A DNA stretch of 64,000 nucleotides from positions 248,001 through 312,000 of the forward strand of contig NZ_QYUR01000003.1 of NCBI RefSeq assembly GCF_003596405.1, in the 5' to 3' direction. Positions within the stretch are counted from its first letter, which is position 1. Each line of letters opens with the position of its first letter. A model generated the notes under the pieces. The model had not been told where the DNA came from and searched no databases. It worked only from the letters and a program-made list of their open reading frames with translations. A program made the translations under genes and the position numbers. Source of the stretch: Pseudomonas cavernicola (GTDB lineage Bacteria; Pseudomonadota; Gammaproteobacteria; Pseudomonadales; Pseudomonadaceae). Shown here piece by piece: positions 36,302 through 45,478 of the stretch.

Positions 36302-36316
36302 ATGGCGGAGGCGGTG
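36302..36316. repeat. Left attachment-site repeat (tRNA 3'-end sequence)
   Basis: ATGGCGGAGGCGGTG occurs here, 214 bp before the integrase, and again at 47136-47150. Its reverse complement reads CACCGCCTCCGCCA, the 3' acceptor strand of a tRNA of the Ser type followed by CCA. It marks the probable left end of the island. Confidence 0.6.
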
Positions 36317-36515
36317 TCCGCTATAACATGGTCCACTCCTTTCCACAGAACTCCACAAAGAAAACAATAAACCTAGTAATATCAAGGCCTCCAGCATAAT
36401 ATCGTCCAGAGATGACTATAAAACGCTGCTTACAGCCGCGCTCAAAAGCATGGTCTAAAGCATGGTCTGGATACTGGAGAAGAATGTGGAGAGCAACCTC
36501 TCAGCCCCAATACCC
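36317..36515 (+). other. Island left end, including inner 20-bp repeat
   Basis: No gene is seen between the left repeat and the integrase start. AGCATGGTCTAAAG followed by CATGGT lies at 36447-36466 and recurs with one change at 47061-47080, just inside the other end. Such a pair fits integrase arm-type binding sites. ATGGTC also occurs at 36328 and 36463. Confidence 0.45.
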
Positions 36516-37790
36516 ATGCACAAGCCCTTGACCGTAAAGTCCATAGGAATGCATGTCAAAGCAGGTACGCCCCGAATGGTCCTTGATGCCCGAGGGCTAT
36601 ATCTGAAGGTGACAGGGCCCGACAAAGGCCGATGGGTATACCGCTTTAAACTGAACGGAACGACTCGCGATATGGGGCTAGGAAGCCTTGAGGACGTGAC
36701 GCTGGCTGAAGCGAGGGTGAAAGCTGATGATGCCCGCAAGCTAGCCAAAGCGGGCATAGACCCAGTGGAGGAGCGCACAGCAGCAATCGCGACCAAAACA
36801 GCAGCTCAAGCTCAGGCGCAGGCGAACAGGCGGCTGTTCATCGATGAGGCTCAGCATTACATCGAGTCAAAGCGCCCCGGCTGGAAGAATGCCAAACATG
36901 CACAGCAATGGGAGAACACTCTCAAGACTTACGCTTACCCGATAATCGGCCAAAAACCGGTAGCCGACATTTCAACCGACGACGTGATGAGAATTTTGAC
37001 TCCGATTTGGAATTCAAAAGCTGAAACAGCAAGCCGGGTCAGAAGTCGGATCGAACTCATCTTGAACGCGGCCAAAGCGAGAAAATTTCGTACCGGCGAG
37101 AACCCGGCTCAATGGCGGGGACACCTCGACTCACTGCTGGCCAAACATAAATCCTCTGAAGTCGAGCATCAGCCTGCTCTCCCTTGGGAGCAGCTGCCAG
37201 CATTCATGAGGGCTGTGACTGCGGAGCCCGATCTCAGTGCTAAAGCGGTTCGCCTGACCATTCTCACTGCCCTGAGAACGAGCGAAGTGCTCCAAGGCAC
37301 TTGGTCAGAAGTAAACCTGGAAGCCAAGATGTGGATAATACCTGCCAAGAGAATGAAACAGACGAGGCATCATCGAGTACCACTATCACAAGCTGCGATA
37401 GACCTGCTGAGTGAGCTTCCAAAAATAGACGGAAACCCTTTTTTGTTTCCTGGTGCGAAAGAGGAGCGCCCGATATCGAACATGGCGATGCTAATGAAAA
37501 TTCGCAGGTTAGATGAGCGCTCTCGTGCGAATAATGGTCCGGGCTGGCGCGATGAACACGGTGAAGTAATAACGATGCATGGTTTTCGTTCATCTTTTAG
37601 CGACTGGGCAGCAGAGGCCACTCATTTCCCGACCATCGTTACCGAGCAGGCGCTTGCTCACAAGGTACCGAATGCTACCGAGGCCGCATATCGGCGCGGA
37701 GATCTGTTGAAAAAGCGAGAAGAGATGATGCAAGCATGGGCGGACTACATCACGGGCACCGATGATGGCAACACAGAAGCAAAGAATTGA
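36516..37790 (+). CDS. P4-type tyrosine integrase (DUF4102 arm domain)
   Basis: A site-specific recombinase of about 424 residues. The N-terminal arm-binding domain reads LDARGLYLKVTGPDKGRWVY, a core-binding domain follows (about 110-210), and the catalytic domain has the tyrosine recombinase residues: Arg in LTALRTSEV, HGFR, the His of ALAHKV, and Tyr in EAAYRRGD. It lacks an integron-integrase signature, so it mobilises the island, not the cassettes. I prefer ATG 36516 because the family begins near this point; ATG 36462 adds 18 residues. Such integrases usually insert at tRNA 3' ends, consistent with the flanking repeats. Confidence 0.9.
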   Translation: MHKPLTVKSIGMHVKAGTPRMVLDARGLYLKVTGPDKGRWVYRFKLNGTTRDMGLGSLEDVTLAEARVKADDARKLAKAGIDPVEERTAAIATKTAAQAQAQANRRLFIDEAQHYIESKRPGWKNAKHAQQWENTLKTYAYPIIGQKPVADISTDDVMRILTPIWNSKAETASRVRSRIELILNAAKARKFRTGENPAQWRGHLDSLLAKHKSSEVEHQPALPWEQLPAFMRAVTAEPDLSAKAVRLTILTALRTSEVLQGTWSEVNLEAKMWIIPAKRMKQTRHHRVPLSQAAIDLLSELPKIDGNPFLFPGAKEERPISNMAMLMKIRRLDERSRANNGPGWRDEHGEVITMHGFRSSFSDWAAEATHFPTIVTEQALAHKVPNATEAAYRRGDLLKKREEMMQAWADYITGTDDGNTEAKN

Positions 37791-37838
37791 ACTAGCTTCC
37801 TTTGCCTGTGTGATATTTACACTTAAACGAGACTCGAC

Positions 37839-38498
37839 ATGGCCGACAATCACCTCTCGCAGCTAACTTGGCTCAGCGTTGATCAAGCACTGCGCTACTT
37901 AAAAGAGAAATACTCAGTCCAGCTTTCCGAGCTGGATTTGTTGAGCCACTGCGAAGATGGAAACTGCGTGGCTCAGCTGCCCACCAGAGGTGTTGCAGGG
38001 AAGAGCGCCACCTGGATTCAAGGTGAAGGCGACACCTTTTTCCAAGAAGTCTATGGCGCGGCACGATCTCATGTATTGAACCCGCTGGACATACTCAACT
38101 CCGTCAGCAAAAGCGCCATCACTGTCAATCTATCCGGGCAGGTATATGAACATGACGACGTGGAGTCTAGCCCGTATCAATGTGAAGAGTGGTCGGCTGA
38201 AATGCTCCCCGAGAATTGCCGTTTCATATTTGCAATCACTGACATCGAGTCGTTCGCAAAGCAAATCAGCGGTGGGCGAGTGACAGCCCCAGCTGAAGAA
38301 AAACCATCCCTCGTGCTTGCAATCGCTGCCTTGGTTGAACTGCTGACCGAAAACCCACCTCGTAGGTTCACCACCCAAGATGCCATTGCAAGCGAGATTG
38401 AAAGTCGTCATTCGAGCCGACGCGGCATGAGCGCCAGCAACCTGACAAAGATTTTCGCAGACTGCAACAAAGCCGCAAAAGACGCTGACAAGCGATAG
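37839..38498 (+). CDS. Island protein of unknown function
   Basis: A soluble protein of 219 residues following the integrase after 48 bp. It begins LSQLTWLSVDQALRYLKEKY and has a C-terminal region predicted to be helical (SLVLAIAALVELLTENPPRR, then a segment with two SRR-like basic clusters). Proteins of this type are commonly found next to P4-type integrases in Pseudomonas islands; no enzymatic motif is visible. It precedes a perfect 13-bp inverted repeat and the alpA gene. Confidence 0.55.
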   Translation: MADNHLSQLTWLSVDQALRYLKEKYSVQLSELDLLSHCEDGNCVAQLPTRGVAGKSATWIQGEGDTFFQEVYGAARSHVLNPLDILNSVSKSAITVNLSGQVYEHDDVESSPYQCEEWSAEMLPENCRFIFAITDIESFAKQISGGRVTAPAEEKPSLVLAIAALVELLTENPPRRFTTQDAIASEIESRHSSRRGMSASNLTKIFADCNKAAKDADKR

Positions 38499-38503
38499 CC
38501 GGG

Positions 38504-38538
38504 ATTTCAACTGCAAATCTAAAAATTGCAGTTGAAAT
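38504..38538. promoter_or_regulatory. Perfect 13-bp inverted repeat
   Basis: ATTTCAACTGCAA (38504-38516) pairs exactly with TTGCAGTTGAAAT (38526-38538) around a nine-base centre. It begins five bases after the stop of the preceding gene and lies 75 bp before alpA. There is no T run, so an operator or RNA hairpin is more likely than a simple terminator. Confidence 0.5.
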
Positions 38539-38612
38539 GACTCCTAGGCGCTCGCCGGATTGAATGCCCCCATCAATCCACACCGCGCCAGTGGGCGCCA
38601 AGGACGTCAGCA

Positions 38613-38852
38613 ATGCATCAATCAGCAACCATTCAGACCCGCCAGATCGATGGCTCACTCCATGCTCGCCGAATCCTACGCCTACGGGACGTGGAGTTTC
38701 GGACAGGCTTCAAACGCGCCCACATCTACAACATGATTAGCCAAGGCCGGTTTCCGAGGGCAGTACAGCTCGGCCCGCGCGCCGTGGGTTGGGATTCAGT
38801 GGCTATCGATCAATGGATTGAAGAACTGATATCGGGCACATCGCTGCACTGA
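38613..38852 (+). CDS. alpA: AlpA-family excisionase/regulator
   Basis: A protein of 79 residues with the AlpA winged-helix motif: ILRLRDVEFRTGFKRAHIYN, then SQGRFPRAVQLGPRAVGWDS and AIDQWIEELI. AlpA proteins activate or direct excision of P4-like elements. Its place downstream of a P4-type integrase fits. The start is ATG 38613; no strong ribosome site is visible. Confidence 0.85.
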   Translation: MHQSATIQTRQIDGSLHARRILRLRDVEFRTGFKRAHIYNMISQGRFPRAVQLGPRAVGWDSVAIDQWIEELISGTSLH

Positions 38853-38883
38853 AGCATCAGCAGGCTGGCTCAGAGAGTGTACC

Positions 38884-39000
38884 TTTTGAGCCATCAAAAA
38901 CAGCCAAGTCCAGCGGCGAGAAATGCGGCCCTCAGCATAGCTCAAATGTGTTGATTTAATTTGAGCTATCAAATATATTCTGAGCCATACTTTTGAGCCA
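38884..39000 (+). promoter_or_regulatory. Repeated TGAGCCA sites before the serine recombinase
   Basis: Four TGAGC[C/T]A direct repeats occur at 38887-38893, 38962-38968, 38981-38987 and 38994-39000. ATAGCTCAAAT (38937-38947) forms a perfect 11-bp dyad with ATTTGAGCTAT (38959-38969). The block ends 18 bp before the recombinase ATG and looks like a multi-subunit binding region, such as a res-type site or an autoregulatory operator. Confidence 0.55.
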
Positions 39001-39018
39001 GAATAGAGCGCCCCGACC

Positions 39019-39600
39019 ATGACAACTCTTGCCTACGTCCGAGTCAGCACCGAAGACCAAAGCACTGAGGCTCAGCGCCACACCATTTCTCAACTGCACA
39101 ACGTTGAGCATTGGTATGCCGACGAAGCCACCAGCGGAGCTACCAAGGCTTTACAGCGCCCCGGCTTTGCCGAGCTGTTCAAGTTCGCCAGGAAAGGCGA
39201 CACCTTGATCGTCTCTGCTATCGACCGCCTGGGTCGAGACACGATCGATGTTCTCGAAACAGTTGAAGCTCTGAAAGCCAAAGGGGTGGCTGTTGTATCA
39301 ATGCGAGAAGGCTTCGACCTGTCTAGCCCCATTGGAAAAGCAATGCTGACCATGCTGGCAGCTGTTGCCGAACTAGAGCGCTCCAATATCAAAGCCCGGC
39401 AGATGGCCGGTATTGCACGCGCTAGAGAGCAAGGGCAGAAGCTAGGCGCTCCAAAAAAAATCGATGATCAAGCTGTCGCCGCTTGGCGGACAGCAAATCA
39501 AGCAACGATCCAAGAGACTGCCACGGAATTCGGTATCTCTATCGCGGCAGTCAAAAGAGCCTGCGCGAAAAAATCCTTACATGTAGTTGAGGGCGAATAA
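39019..39600 (+). CDS. Serine recombinase (resolvase/invertase family)
   Basis: A protein of 193 residues. The N-terminal catalytic domain has YVRVSTEDQ with the nucleophilic serine, DRLGRD, and the long E helix (MLTMLAAVAELERSNIKARQ). The C-terminal HTH is GAPKKIDD followed by ETATEFGISIAAVKRAC. Size and layout match small resolvases and invertases. Repeated sequences directly upstream could be its recombination or operator site. The next gene begins at the end of this one. Confidence 0.85.
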   Translation: MTTLAYVRVSTEDQSTEAQRHTISQLHNVEHWYADEATSGATKALQRPGFAELFKFARKGDTLIVSAIDRLGRDTIDVLETVEALKAKGVAVVSMREGFDLSSPIGKAMLTMLAAVAELERSNIKARQMAGIARAREQGQKLGAPKKIDDQAVAAWRTANQATIQETATEFGISIAAVKRACAKKSLHVVEGE

Positions 39601-39604
39601 TCAA

Positions 39605-40225
39605 ATGCCAGGCAAGCAAAAGACACCAGACCAAAGCGCTCAGGCGGTAATTCTCAGAGAGGCAGGCTACACACTGCCGGCCATCGCAGATCGCCTCAGC
39701 ATCAGCCTAAGTACCACTCAGCGGCTATTAAAGCGAAACGGCGCGGTTGCTGGTGCTGCCACACAAGCGCTGATAGAAAAGGCCAGGGACGAGATGCTGA
39801 GCTCTGCCTTCGCTCTAGAAAGCGTGCAGCAAACAGCCGCATCACTCGTACTTGAAGACCTTGCTGTCTGTCGGCAGATCAGGATGACACTTTCCAGCGC
39901 TCTGGAGCAGCTCGATACGAGCAACCCCATAGTGTTCCGGGCGCTTGCTGCCAGCGCCACAGCACTCAAATTGACTCAGGATGTGGGGCGACGAGCATTG
40001 CCTCTCGACAAGCTAAATCAATCAATGGAAGTCGACGAACTGCCAGAGCTTCAAATCCACATCATGACTGAGGCCGATGTAGAGGAGGTGCGAGCACAGC
40101 AGCGCCTTGAAGAAGCGGAGATCAACGGAACGCTAGATGATGCGCTGGAGACCCAGCGATGGCTGGCGTACAGAGAAGAGGTAAAAGCTCAGCAGGCCGA
40201 TGACGATGTCATCGAAGAATGCTGA
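39605..40225 (+). CDS. HTH protein, possibly terminase-small-subunit-like
   Basis: A protein of about 206 residues. The N-terminal third has a helix-turn-helix: AVILREAGYTLPAIADRLSI, then SLSTTQRLLKRNG, similar to the DNA-binding part of phage small terminases and of recombinase-type regulators. The remainder is helical and ends in a very acidic tail (QADDDVIEEC). Assignment to terminase is tentative. I choose ATG 39605; a TTG at 39587 lies inside the recombinase coding region. It is probably coupled to the recombinase gene. Confidence 0.5.
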   Translation: MPGKQKTPDQSAQAVILREAGYTLPAIADRLSISLSTTQRLLKRNGAVAGAATQALIEKARDEMLSSAFALESVQQTAASLVLEDLAVCRQIRMTLSSALEQLDTSNPIVFRALAASATALKLTQDVGRRALPLDKLNQSMEVDELPELQIHIMTEADVEEVRAQQRLEEAEINGTLDDALETQRWLAYREEVKAQQADDDVIEEC

Positions 40226-40360
40226 AACGACCTTGACTCGATCGTGACCGGGTCAAGTGTCAAACCCTTAGAACCCCTGGAAAGGCTCCTACCCCCTGGC
40301 GATATCGAGCGCCGCCGATTTTTGAAAATCGACCAAAGGTGGTGGGGCCAGAGACCGACC

Positions 40361-41272
40361 ATGACAGACAGCACCAGCACCAGCACCAGCACTCCAGTCG
40401 AACAGCCGGCCTTACCGGCACAACAGAGGCCAATTCGCCCGGAAGAGGTCGGACGGTTTGCCACTAACAAACCGGAGCAGCACGCCGGTGGTTGTGGAGT
40501 AGATGCAAAAACCAGCCGCCGCAAACTGCCTCGAAAAACCCTCTCAACTCCACAGCAGGCTGGGCTTATAGCTAGTTTCCACGCTAGCCATGAACAGCAT
40601 GTAGTAGCTATTAGTGAACTACCCCCAGACCTAGACAGCGAACAAGTAACCAAGCTCCTTTCTATCAACAGCTTCATCAGTCAGTTAGCCAAGTCATACA
40701 AAGGCAAAGGCAAAGGCAAGCTTGCTGACTGGTCGAAGCATGTGCCTGCCCACATCAAGCAGTTCTTCCGGTTGCTTTGGTTAGCTCGGCAGCCAGACGC
40801 CAAGGCTTTTACTATCCGGCTGGATCACGTTACGGCGACAGCAGCGCTGGCAGCGAAGCGCAGCCCGGCCAATTACCTAGCCGGAATCATCCAGCGGACG
40901 CTGACCAAGCTCGGCATCACCTCCGAGCAAGCCTTCAATCTGGAGTTTGTCCACGGCACCAGCAAGGAAAACCACCCGCTGCATATCCACGGAGTTCTGT
41001 GCATCCCGGCTGATCGAATCGAAGAGGTCAGCAAGGCGATCAGAGCCGCGCTAGCGAAGGAGTACCGGCAGCGCTTCGATAACCTAGCCGTCCACATAGA
41101 CAGCATCCAGAACGAGCGCTGGTGGGCTGCTTACTGCGTTAAAGAGCACGACATCACGGCAGGCCGGCTCAGGACCATCAGGGGCCACAAAACCGACCCG
41201 GACTATGCAGGCCATGCAGCTAGGCGAGGCGGTAAGGCGATTTATGAAAGCATGAGTGACTGGCTCGACTAG
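40361..41272 (+). CDS. Possible HUH replication-initiator-like protein
   Basis: A protein of about 303 residues. The N-terminus is low-complexity (TDSTSTSTSTPVEQPALPAQ), and a basic segment follows. The C-terminal part contains LEFVHGTSKENHPLHIHGVL, with HIHG resembling the metal-binding HUH motif of rolling-circle initiators, and about 60 residues later WWAAYCVKEHD, where YxxK could supply the nucleophilic Tyr. The order and spacing fit HUH endonucleases, but I do not recognise a closer family. A GTG at 40244 in the same frame lacks a ribosome site. No strong neighbour beyond the HTH gene confirms replication. Confidence 0.45.
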   Translation: MTDSTSTSTSTPVEQPALPAQQRPIRPEEVGRFATNKPEQHAGGCGVDAKTSRRKLPRKTLSTPQQAGLIASFHASHEQHVVAISELPPDLDSEQVTKLLSINSFISQLAKSYKGKGKGKLADWSKHVPAHIKQFFRLLWLARQPDAKAFTIRLDHVTATAALAAKRSPANYLAGIIQRTLTKLGITSEQAFNLEFVHGTSKENHPLHIHGVLCIPADRIEEVSKAIRAALAKEYRQRFDNLAVHIDSIQNERWWAAYCVKEHDITAGRLRTIRGHKTDPDYAGHAARRGGKAIYESMSDWLD

Positions 41273-42182
<910 letters not shown>

Positions 42183-42218
42183 ACATTGCGTATTAGTCAG
42201 AACAGCTGAGAATTTTAG

Positions 42219-42734
42219 ATGCTACGAGGATGGATCTACGTAATAACAAATCCGGCCATGCCTGCACTGGTGAAAATTGGGTATTCGACCAAAGATCCAT
42301 CCTTTAGAGCCAAAGAATTAAATAATACAGGATCACCACATCCATACTCTGTAGCTTATGATGCCCTTTTACCCTCGCCAAGAGATATGGAACAAAGAGT
42401 TCATAAACTATTAATCGATAAAAGAGAAGGTAAAGAATGGTTTCGAATCACAGTAGCAGAAGCCATCTCAACAATCAGAACCACTGCAGGCGAACACATA
42501 TTACTTGAAAGGGTTAATCATTCTGAACACGGGGAGCCTTTACCGCACTCAGAAACGTCAAATTCTATAAATTCATGCCAATTTCCAGGATGCACCTTGG
42601 ATGCAGAACGTGCTTATAAAGAAATCTACTATTGCATTTGGCACTTCAGGGAAAAAACGAATCCACGTAACGTCGCTGCAATTCGCCTGCTGCGTGAAGA
42701 GCAACAAAAAACGAGCACTAAACCCGAGAAATGA
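42219..42734 (+). CDS. Cassette 2: T5orf172/MUG113-type GIY-YIG protein
   Basis: A protein of 171 residues. RGWIYVITNPAMPALVKIGY and RAKELNNTGSPHPYSVAYDA form the T5orf172/MUG113 variant of the GIY-YIG fold (IYVI...KIGYS). A glutamate-bearing helix follows (DMEQRVHKLLIDKREG). The C-terminal part has a Cys/His cluster (CQFPGCTLDAERAYKEIYYC) that could bind zinc. It is the second successive cassette with a GIY-YIG-type domain. Its function is unknown; base composition is AT-rich compared with the chromosome. Confidence 0.75.
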   Translation: MLRGWIYVITNPAMPALVKIGYSTKDPSFRAKELNNTGSPHPYSVAYDALLPSPRDMEQRVHKLLIDKREGKEWFRITVAEAISTIRTTAGEHILLERVNHSEHGEPLPHSETSNSINSCQFPGCTLDAERAYKEIYYCIWHFREKTNPRNVAAIRLLREEQQKTSTKPEK

Positions 42735-42801
42735 GCATAACAAGGCGTTCACTTCGTTCGCTGGGACGGCGTTCCGCCGCCCCTTAGCTTAATCGTTATG
42801 C
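42735..42801 (+). repeat. attC site 2
   Basis: R'' GCATAAC (42735-42741) and R' GTTATGC (42795-42801), 67 bp. The central stem is GGGACGGCGTTCCGCCGCCC. R'' complements the GTTATGC that begins cassette 2. Confidence 0.9.
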
Positions 42802-42816
42802 AATGAAGGAGGAAAA

Positions 42817-43158
42817 ATGTTCGACCTCTCGAAAATTCAAGATATCGAAGTTAAGTATGAGTACAAAAAACTTGGTTTAACGAGCTACTACTCTGAAATC
42901 AATGACAAAAATAGCCGCACTATTGCACCGAACAAAGAAACAATACGACTTACAATTCAAGACGATAACCTGTCTGATGACAACGGAATTTACCAAGTAA
43001 TAATAAAAAACAAAGGCGACCAGTACGAAATAAAAGGCGACTACTTTGTAAGCCCAGAGATATGGTACGAGGCATCGGCAATTATTAATGAGGACCATGT
43101 GTTAATTATTTCTGAAGATGCAGACGAAAAAATGACCATCATATGCCACATCGCATAA
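42817..43158 (+). CDS. Cassette 3: hypothetical protein
   Basis: A protein of 113 residues with AGGAGG ahead of its ATG. It is predicted to be beta-rich and acidic (DIEVKYEYKKLGLTSYYSEI; ETIRLTIQDDNLSDDNGIYQ; HVLIISEDADEKMTIICHIA). I recognise no family and no catalytic motif. The stop codon is part of the attC R'' core, so the cassette is compact. It lacks an export signal. Confidence 0.65.
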   Translation: MFDLSKIQDIEVKYEYKKLGLTSYYSEINDKNSRTIAPNKETIRLTIQDDNLSDDNGIYQVIIKNKGDQYEIKGDYFVSPEIWYEASAIINEDHVLIISEDADEKMTIICHIA

Positions 43159-43229
43159 CAATGCGCTCAAATCGTTCGCTTCGCTCACTGGGACCGGCTA
43201 AAGCCGGCCCCTTAGCTTAATCGTTAGGC
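43153..43229 (+). repeat. attC site 3
   Basis: R'' GCATAAC (43153-43159) and R' GTTAGGC (43223-43229), 77 bp. It contains CGTTCGCTTCGCTCACTGGG and the apical stem CCGGCTAAAGCCGG. R'' complements the start of cassette 3. Confidence 0.9.
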
Positions 43230-43244
43230 ATCATTAAGTAACCC

Positions 43245-44111
43245 ATGAGCCATATCGAAAATTTTCGCAAGAAATTTCATATAGACCAAAAAGCCGATCT
43301 TCGGAATGCGCTGGTGGCTGTAGATGCCATTTATGAGGCGAATAGAATCGCCACCGAATATCTAAGTGAGATTGATCCTTCCGATGCAAAAACAGGCTTC
43401 CGCATTCATAGCCTGCTAAACCTACTTGGGCGTATTTTTGAACATTCAGAGGGCATGTTGGTGGCTATATCTACGGGTTCTCCAGCTAGCGCTGAAGCAC
43501 TTTCGAGGATAGTTGTAGAGGGCTCTATAAATGTCATGTATCTAGCGACTATCGGAAATCCGAGCACTCTGATTCAGTTCTTTCGTTCGTGGCTTAATGA
43601 GCATGAGCGGAAGCTCGGCGAATGGAAAGAAACAATTAAAGGCGAGAGCTATGCAGATAAAGTTTCGGCAATGATCGATGAAAGAAGTGACTTTATCCAG
43701 AGTTTAGGCCTGTATGTAGATAAAATTGAAAGCCAATCTTTAATCGATCCTTGTGATAGAAATACAGAGTGGCCCAAGTCACTCTTTAAGCGCTTCGAGG
43801 CAATGGGCCGTAAGACTGACTACTACGAAAGCTACCATCGCCTAAGCGGTGCAAGCCATCTCACCGGTGAAGACACCCTTCTGTGGCTTATTTCACTTGA
43901 GATGCCCATCGAACAGAAGATCAAAATGGCCAAGGAAGCATGGGCATACTCCACAATGATGAGCCGTATCGCCTGTACCTTTTTCGTCGATGCAGCAGCA
44001 GCCTGCGTGATTGGGTATGGGAGGTCAAGCAATGAGGATTTACAAAAACTTAAGCAATCTCTTGGACGATCCGTACAAAGTATTGCTAAAGAGGCAGGTG
44101 TTCCACACTAA
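43245..44111 (+). CDS. Cassette 4: DUF5677-like protein
   Basis: A protein of 288 residues, all-helical. The central section (FRIHSLLNLLGRIFEHSEGM, then SAEALSRIVVEGSINVMYLA) matches the DUF5677 pattern of a helical bundle with conserved Arg, Glu and Tyr. A second half with RLSGASHLTGEDTLLWLISL carries conserved His residues. The family is common in mobile and defence-rich regions but has no proven function. ATG 43245 is spaced normally from the attC boundary. Confidence 0.7.
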   Translation: MSHIENFRKKFHIDQKADLRNALVAVDAIYEANRIATEYLSEIDPSDAKTGFRIHSLLNLLGRIFEHSEGMLVAISTGSPASAEALSRIVVEGSINVMYLATIGNPSTLIQFFRSWLNEHERKLGEWKETIKGESYADKVSAMIDERSDFIQSLGLYVDKIESQSLIDPCDRNTEWPKSLFKRFEAMGRKTDYYESYHRLSGASHLTGEDTLLWLISLEMPIEQKIKMAKEAWAYSTMMSRIACTFFVDAAAACVIGYGRSSNEDLQKLKQSLGRSVQSIAKEAGVPH

Positions 44112-44125
44112 TACCGAGAAATGAT

Positions 44126-44203
44126 GCCTAACAAACGGTTCAAGCCGTTCGCTTCGCTCACTCGGGACTGGCTAAAGCCAGCCCCTTAACCTGAACGTTA
44201 TTA
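44126..44203 (+). repeat. attC site 4
   Basis: R'' GCCTAAC (44126-44132), R' GTTATTA (44197-44203), 78 bp, apical stem CTGGCTAAAGCCAG. R'' complements the GTTAGGC at the start of cassette 4. Confidence 0.9.
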
Positions 44204-44233
44204 CTCATATAATCCACAACCGGAAAAAAAACA

Positions 44234-44851
44234 ATGCTCAAAACATCATTATCTGTACTTTTACTCACTAGCCTTGCTGGGTGTGCAACCTCAAGCTACA
44301 CATATGCGCCACCTAAAGAACACACAATAACGAAGCAAATAATAATCAACGAAGATTTTGATGCTGTTTGGGACAGGCTAGTAAGAAATCTCGCATCAGA
44401 CTTTTTCGTTATAAATAACATAGAGAAAAACTCAAGAATAATAAATGTCTCTTTTTCGAGCACAACCCCGTCAAGCTATGTTGACTGCGGAATTACCACG
44501 CGAAAGTTTTCAAATGCACGCGGCGACAATACATACGCATACAACCCAGCAGACTCAAGCAAATACACGCTAACCAACGATCAAGGCGCATTATTCAATG
44601 CAATACGAACATCTAAACTAGATGGCAGATCAAATATATATTTAGCGCCTTCCGGCACTGGAACACTCCTAACTGTAAACACCAAGTACGTCGTGGACGT
44701 TAATGTTAAATATTTTGACGTTAACAACTTACCGGGCGGTAATGATAATTTCACATTTGATTTTTCAACCAAAGAAAAATATGAAAAAGACGGTATTTCT
44801 TGCACGGCAATAGGCAACCTAGAACAAAAAATCATTGATTACTCAAGGTAA
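44234..44851 (+). CDS. Cassette 5: lipoprotein
   Basis: A protein of 205 residues with a lipoprotein signal: KTSLSVLLLTSLAGCATSSY, lipobox LAGC. The mature part has an alternating pattern (HTITKQIIINEDFDAVWDRL; FFVINNIEKNSRIINVSFSS) typical of a small outer-membrane-facing beta/alpha fold. No named family is recognised, although N-termini of this kind occur in many cassette proteins. It would be anchored in the envelope. AT-rich codon use contrasts with chromosomal genes. Confidence 0.7.
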   Translation: MLKTSLSVLLLTSLAGCATSSYTYAPPKEHTITKQIIINEDFDAVWDRLVRNLASDFFVINNIEKNSRIINVSFSSTTPSSYVDCGITTRKFSNARGDNTYAYNPADSSKYTLTNDQGALFNAIRTSKLDGRSNIYLAPSGTGTLLTVNTKYVVDVNVKYFDVNNLPGGNDNFTFDFSTKEKYEKDGISCTAIGNLEQKIIDYSR

Positions 44852-44852
44852 T

Positions 44853-44928
44853 ATCTAACTAGCGGTTCAAATCGTTCGCTTCGCTCTCTGGGACTGCGTG
44901 CCGCAGCCCCTTAACCTAAACGTTAGGT
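44853..44928 (+). repeat. attC site 5
   Basis: R'' ATCTAAC (44853-44859), R' GTTAGGT (44922-44928), 76 bp, apical stem CTGCGTGCCGCAG. R'' does not complement the start of cassette 5 (GTTATTA would need TAATAAC), unlike sites 1-4 and 6. Confidence 0.85.
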
Positions 44929-44949
44929 GCAACATAGGATCATCACCGC

Positions 44950-45363
44950 ATGAAAGCCCTTTTAATTGCAATCGCAGTCCTTTCGTCGTCAGCTTTATCG
45001 GCTGATGACACACTAATTGACGTATCCGGAATTATCGGCAAGTCAGAGGCGGCAGTAACTAAAGTCATAGGCCAACCCACAGAGTGCACAAGCACAAAAC
45101 ACGGCCGCAAGTGCACATACGAAAAAGCAGAAACTGAAATTGTCTTTATCAAAGGTAAAGCTGACTGGATTACGATTGAAGGCATCGACACACTTCCCTT
45201 CAACAAAAATACATTGAGTTCAATTGGCATAAAGGCTCAAATCCCATCCTTCACAAATGACTTCACCATGCGATGGGAGCCTTTACAAGGTATGCGTTCA
45301 ATTTCACTATTTGGCGTCGGTAGCAACGCAGATTATTTCTATATAAAGGCCTATACCGAGTAG
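44950..45363 (+). CDS. Cassette 6: secreted small protein
   Basis: A protein of 137 residues with a signal peptide (KALLIAIAVLSSSALSADDT). The mature part is about 115 residues, with a Cys pair in ECTSTKHGRKCTYEKAETEI that could form a disulfide in the periplasm. The rest is mixed alpha/beta. I recognise no family. It is flanked by attC sites 5 and 6 with matching core bases, so it is a complete cassette. Confidence 0.65.
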   Translation: MKALLIAIAVLSSSALSADDTLIDVSGIIGKSEAAVTKVIGQPTECTSTKHGRKCTYEKAETEIVFIKGKADWITIEGIDTLPFNKNTLSSIGIKAQIPSFTNDFTMRWEPLQGMRSISLFGVGSNADYFYIKAYTE

Positions 45364-45369
45364 GTCAGC

Positions 45370-45446
45370 ACCTAACAAACGGTTCAAATCGTTCGCTTCG
45401 CTCTCTGGGACGGGCTAAAGCCCGCCCCTTAACCTAAACGTTAGAT
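45370..45446 (+). repeat. attC site 6
   Basis: R'' ACCTAAC (45370-45376) and R' GTTAGAT (45440-45446), 77 bp, apical stem CGGGCTAAAGCCCG. R'' complements GTTAGGT at the start of cassette 6. Confidence 0.9.
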
Positions 45447-45478
45447 GTCGAAGAAAATCGAATTACCGGAGAAAAATT

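Noticed and set aside
36516..37790. Integrase considered as an integron integrase for the attC array
   Set aside because: Its N-terminal DUF4102-type arm domain and sequence place it with P4-type phage integrases, and it is 4 kb from the first cassette.
40369..40391. CAGCAC tandem repeat considered as a CRISPR or microsatellite element
   Set aside because: It encodes the Ser-Thr low-complexity tract of the 40361 protein; no spacers or palindromic repeats are present.
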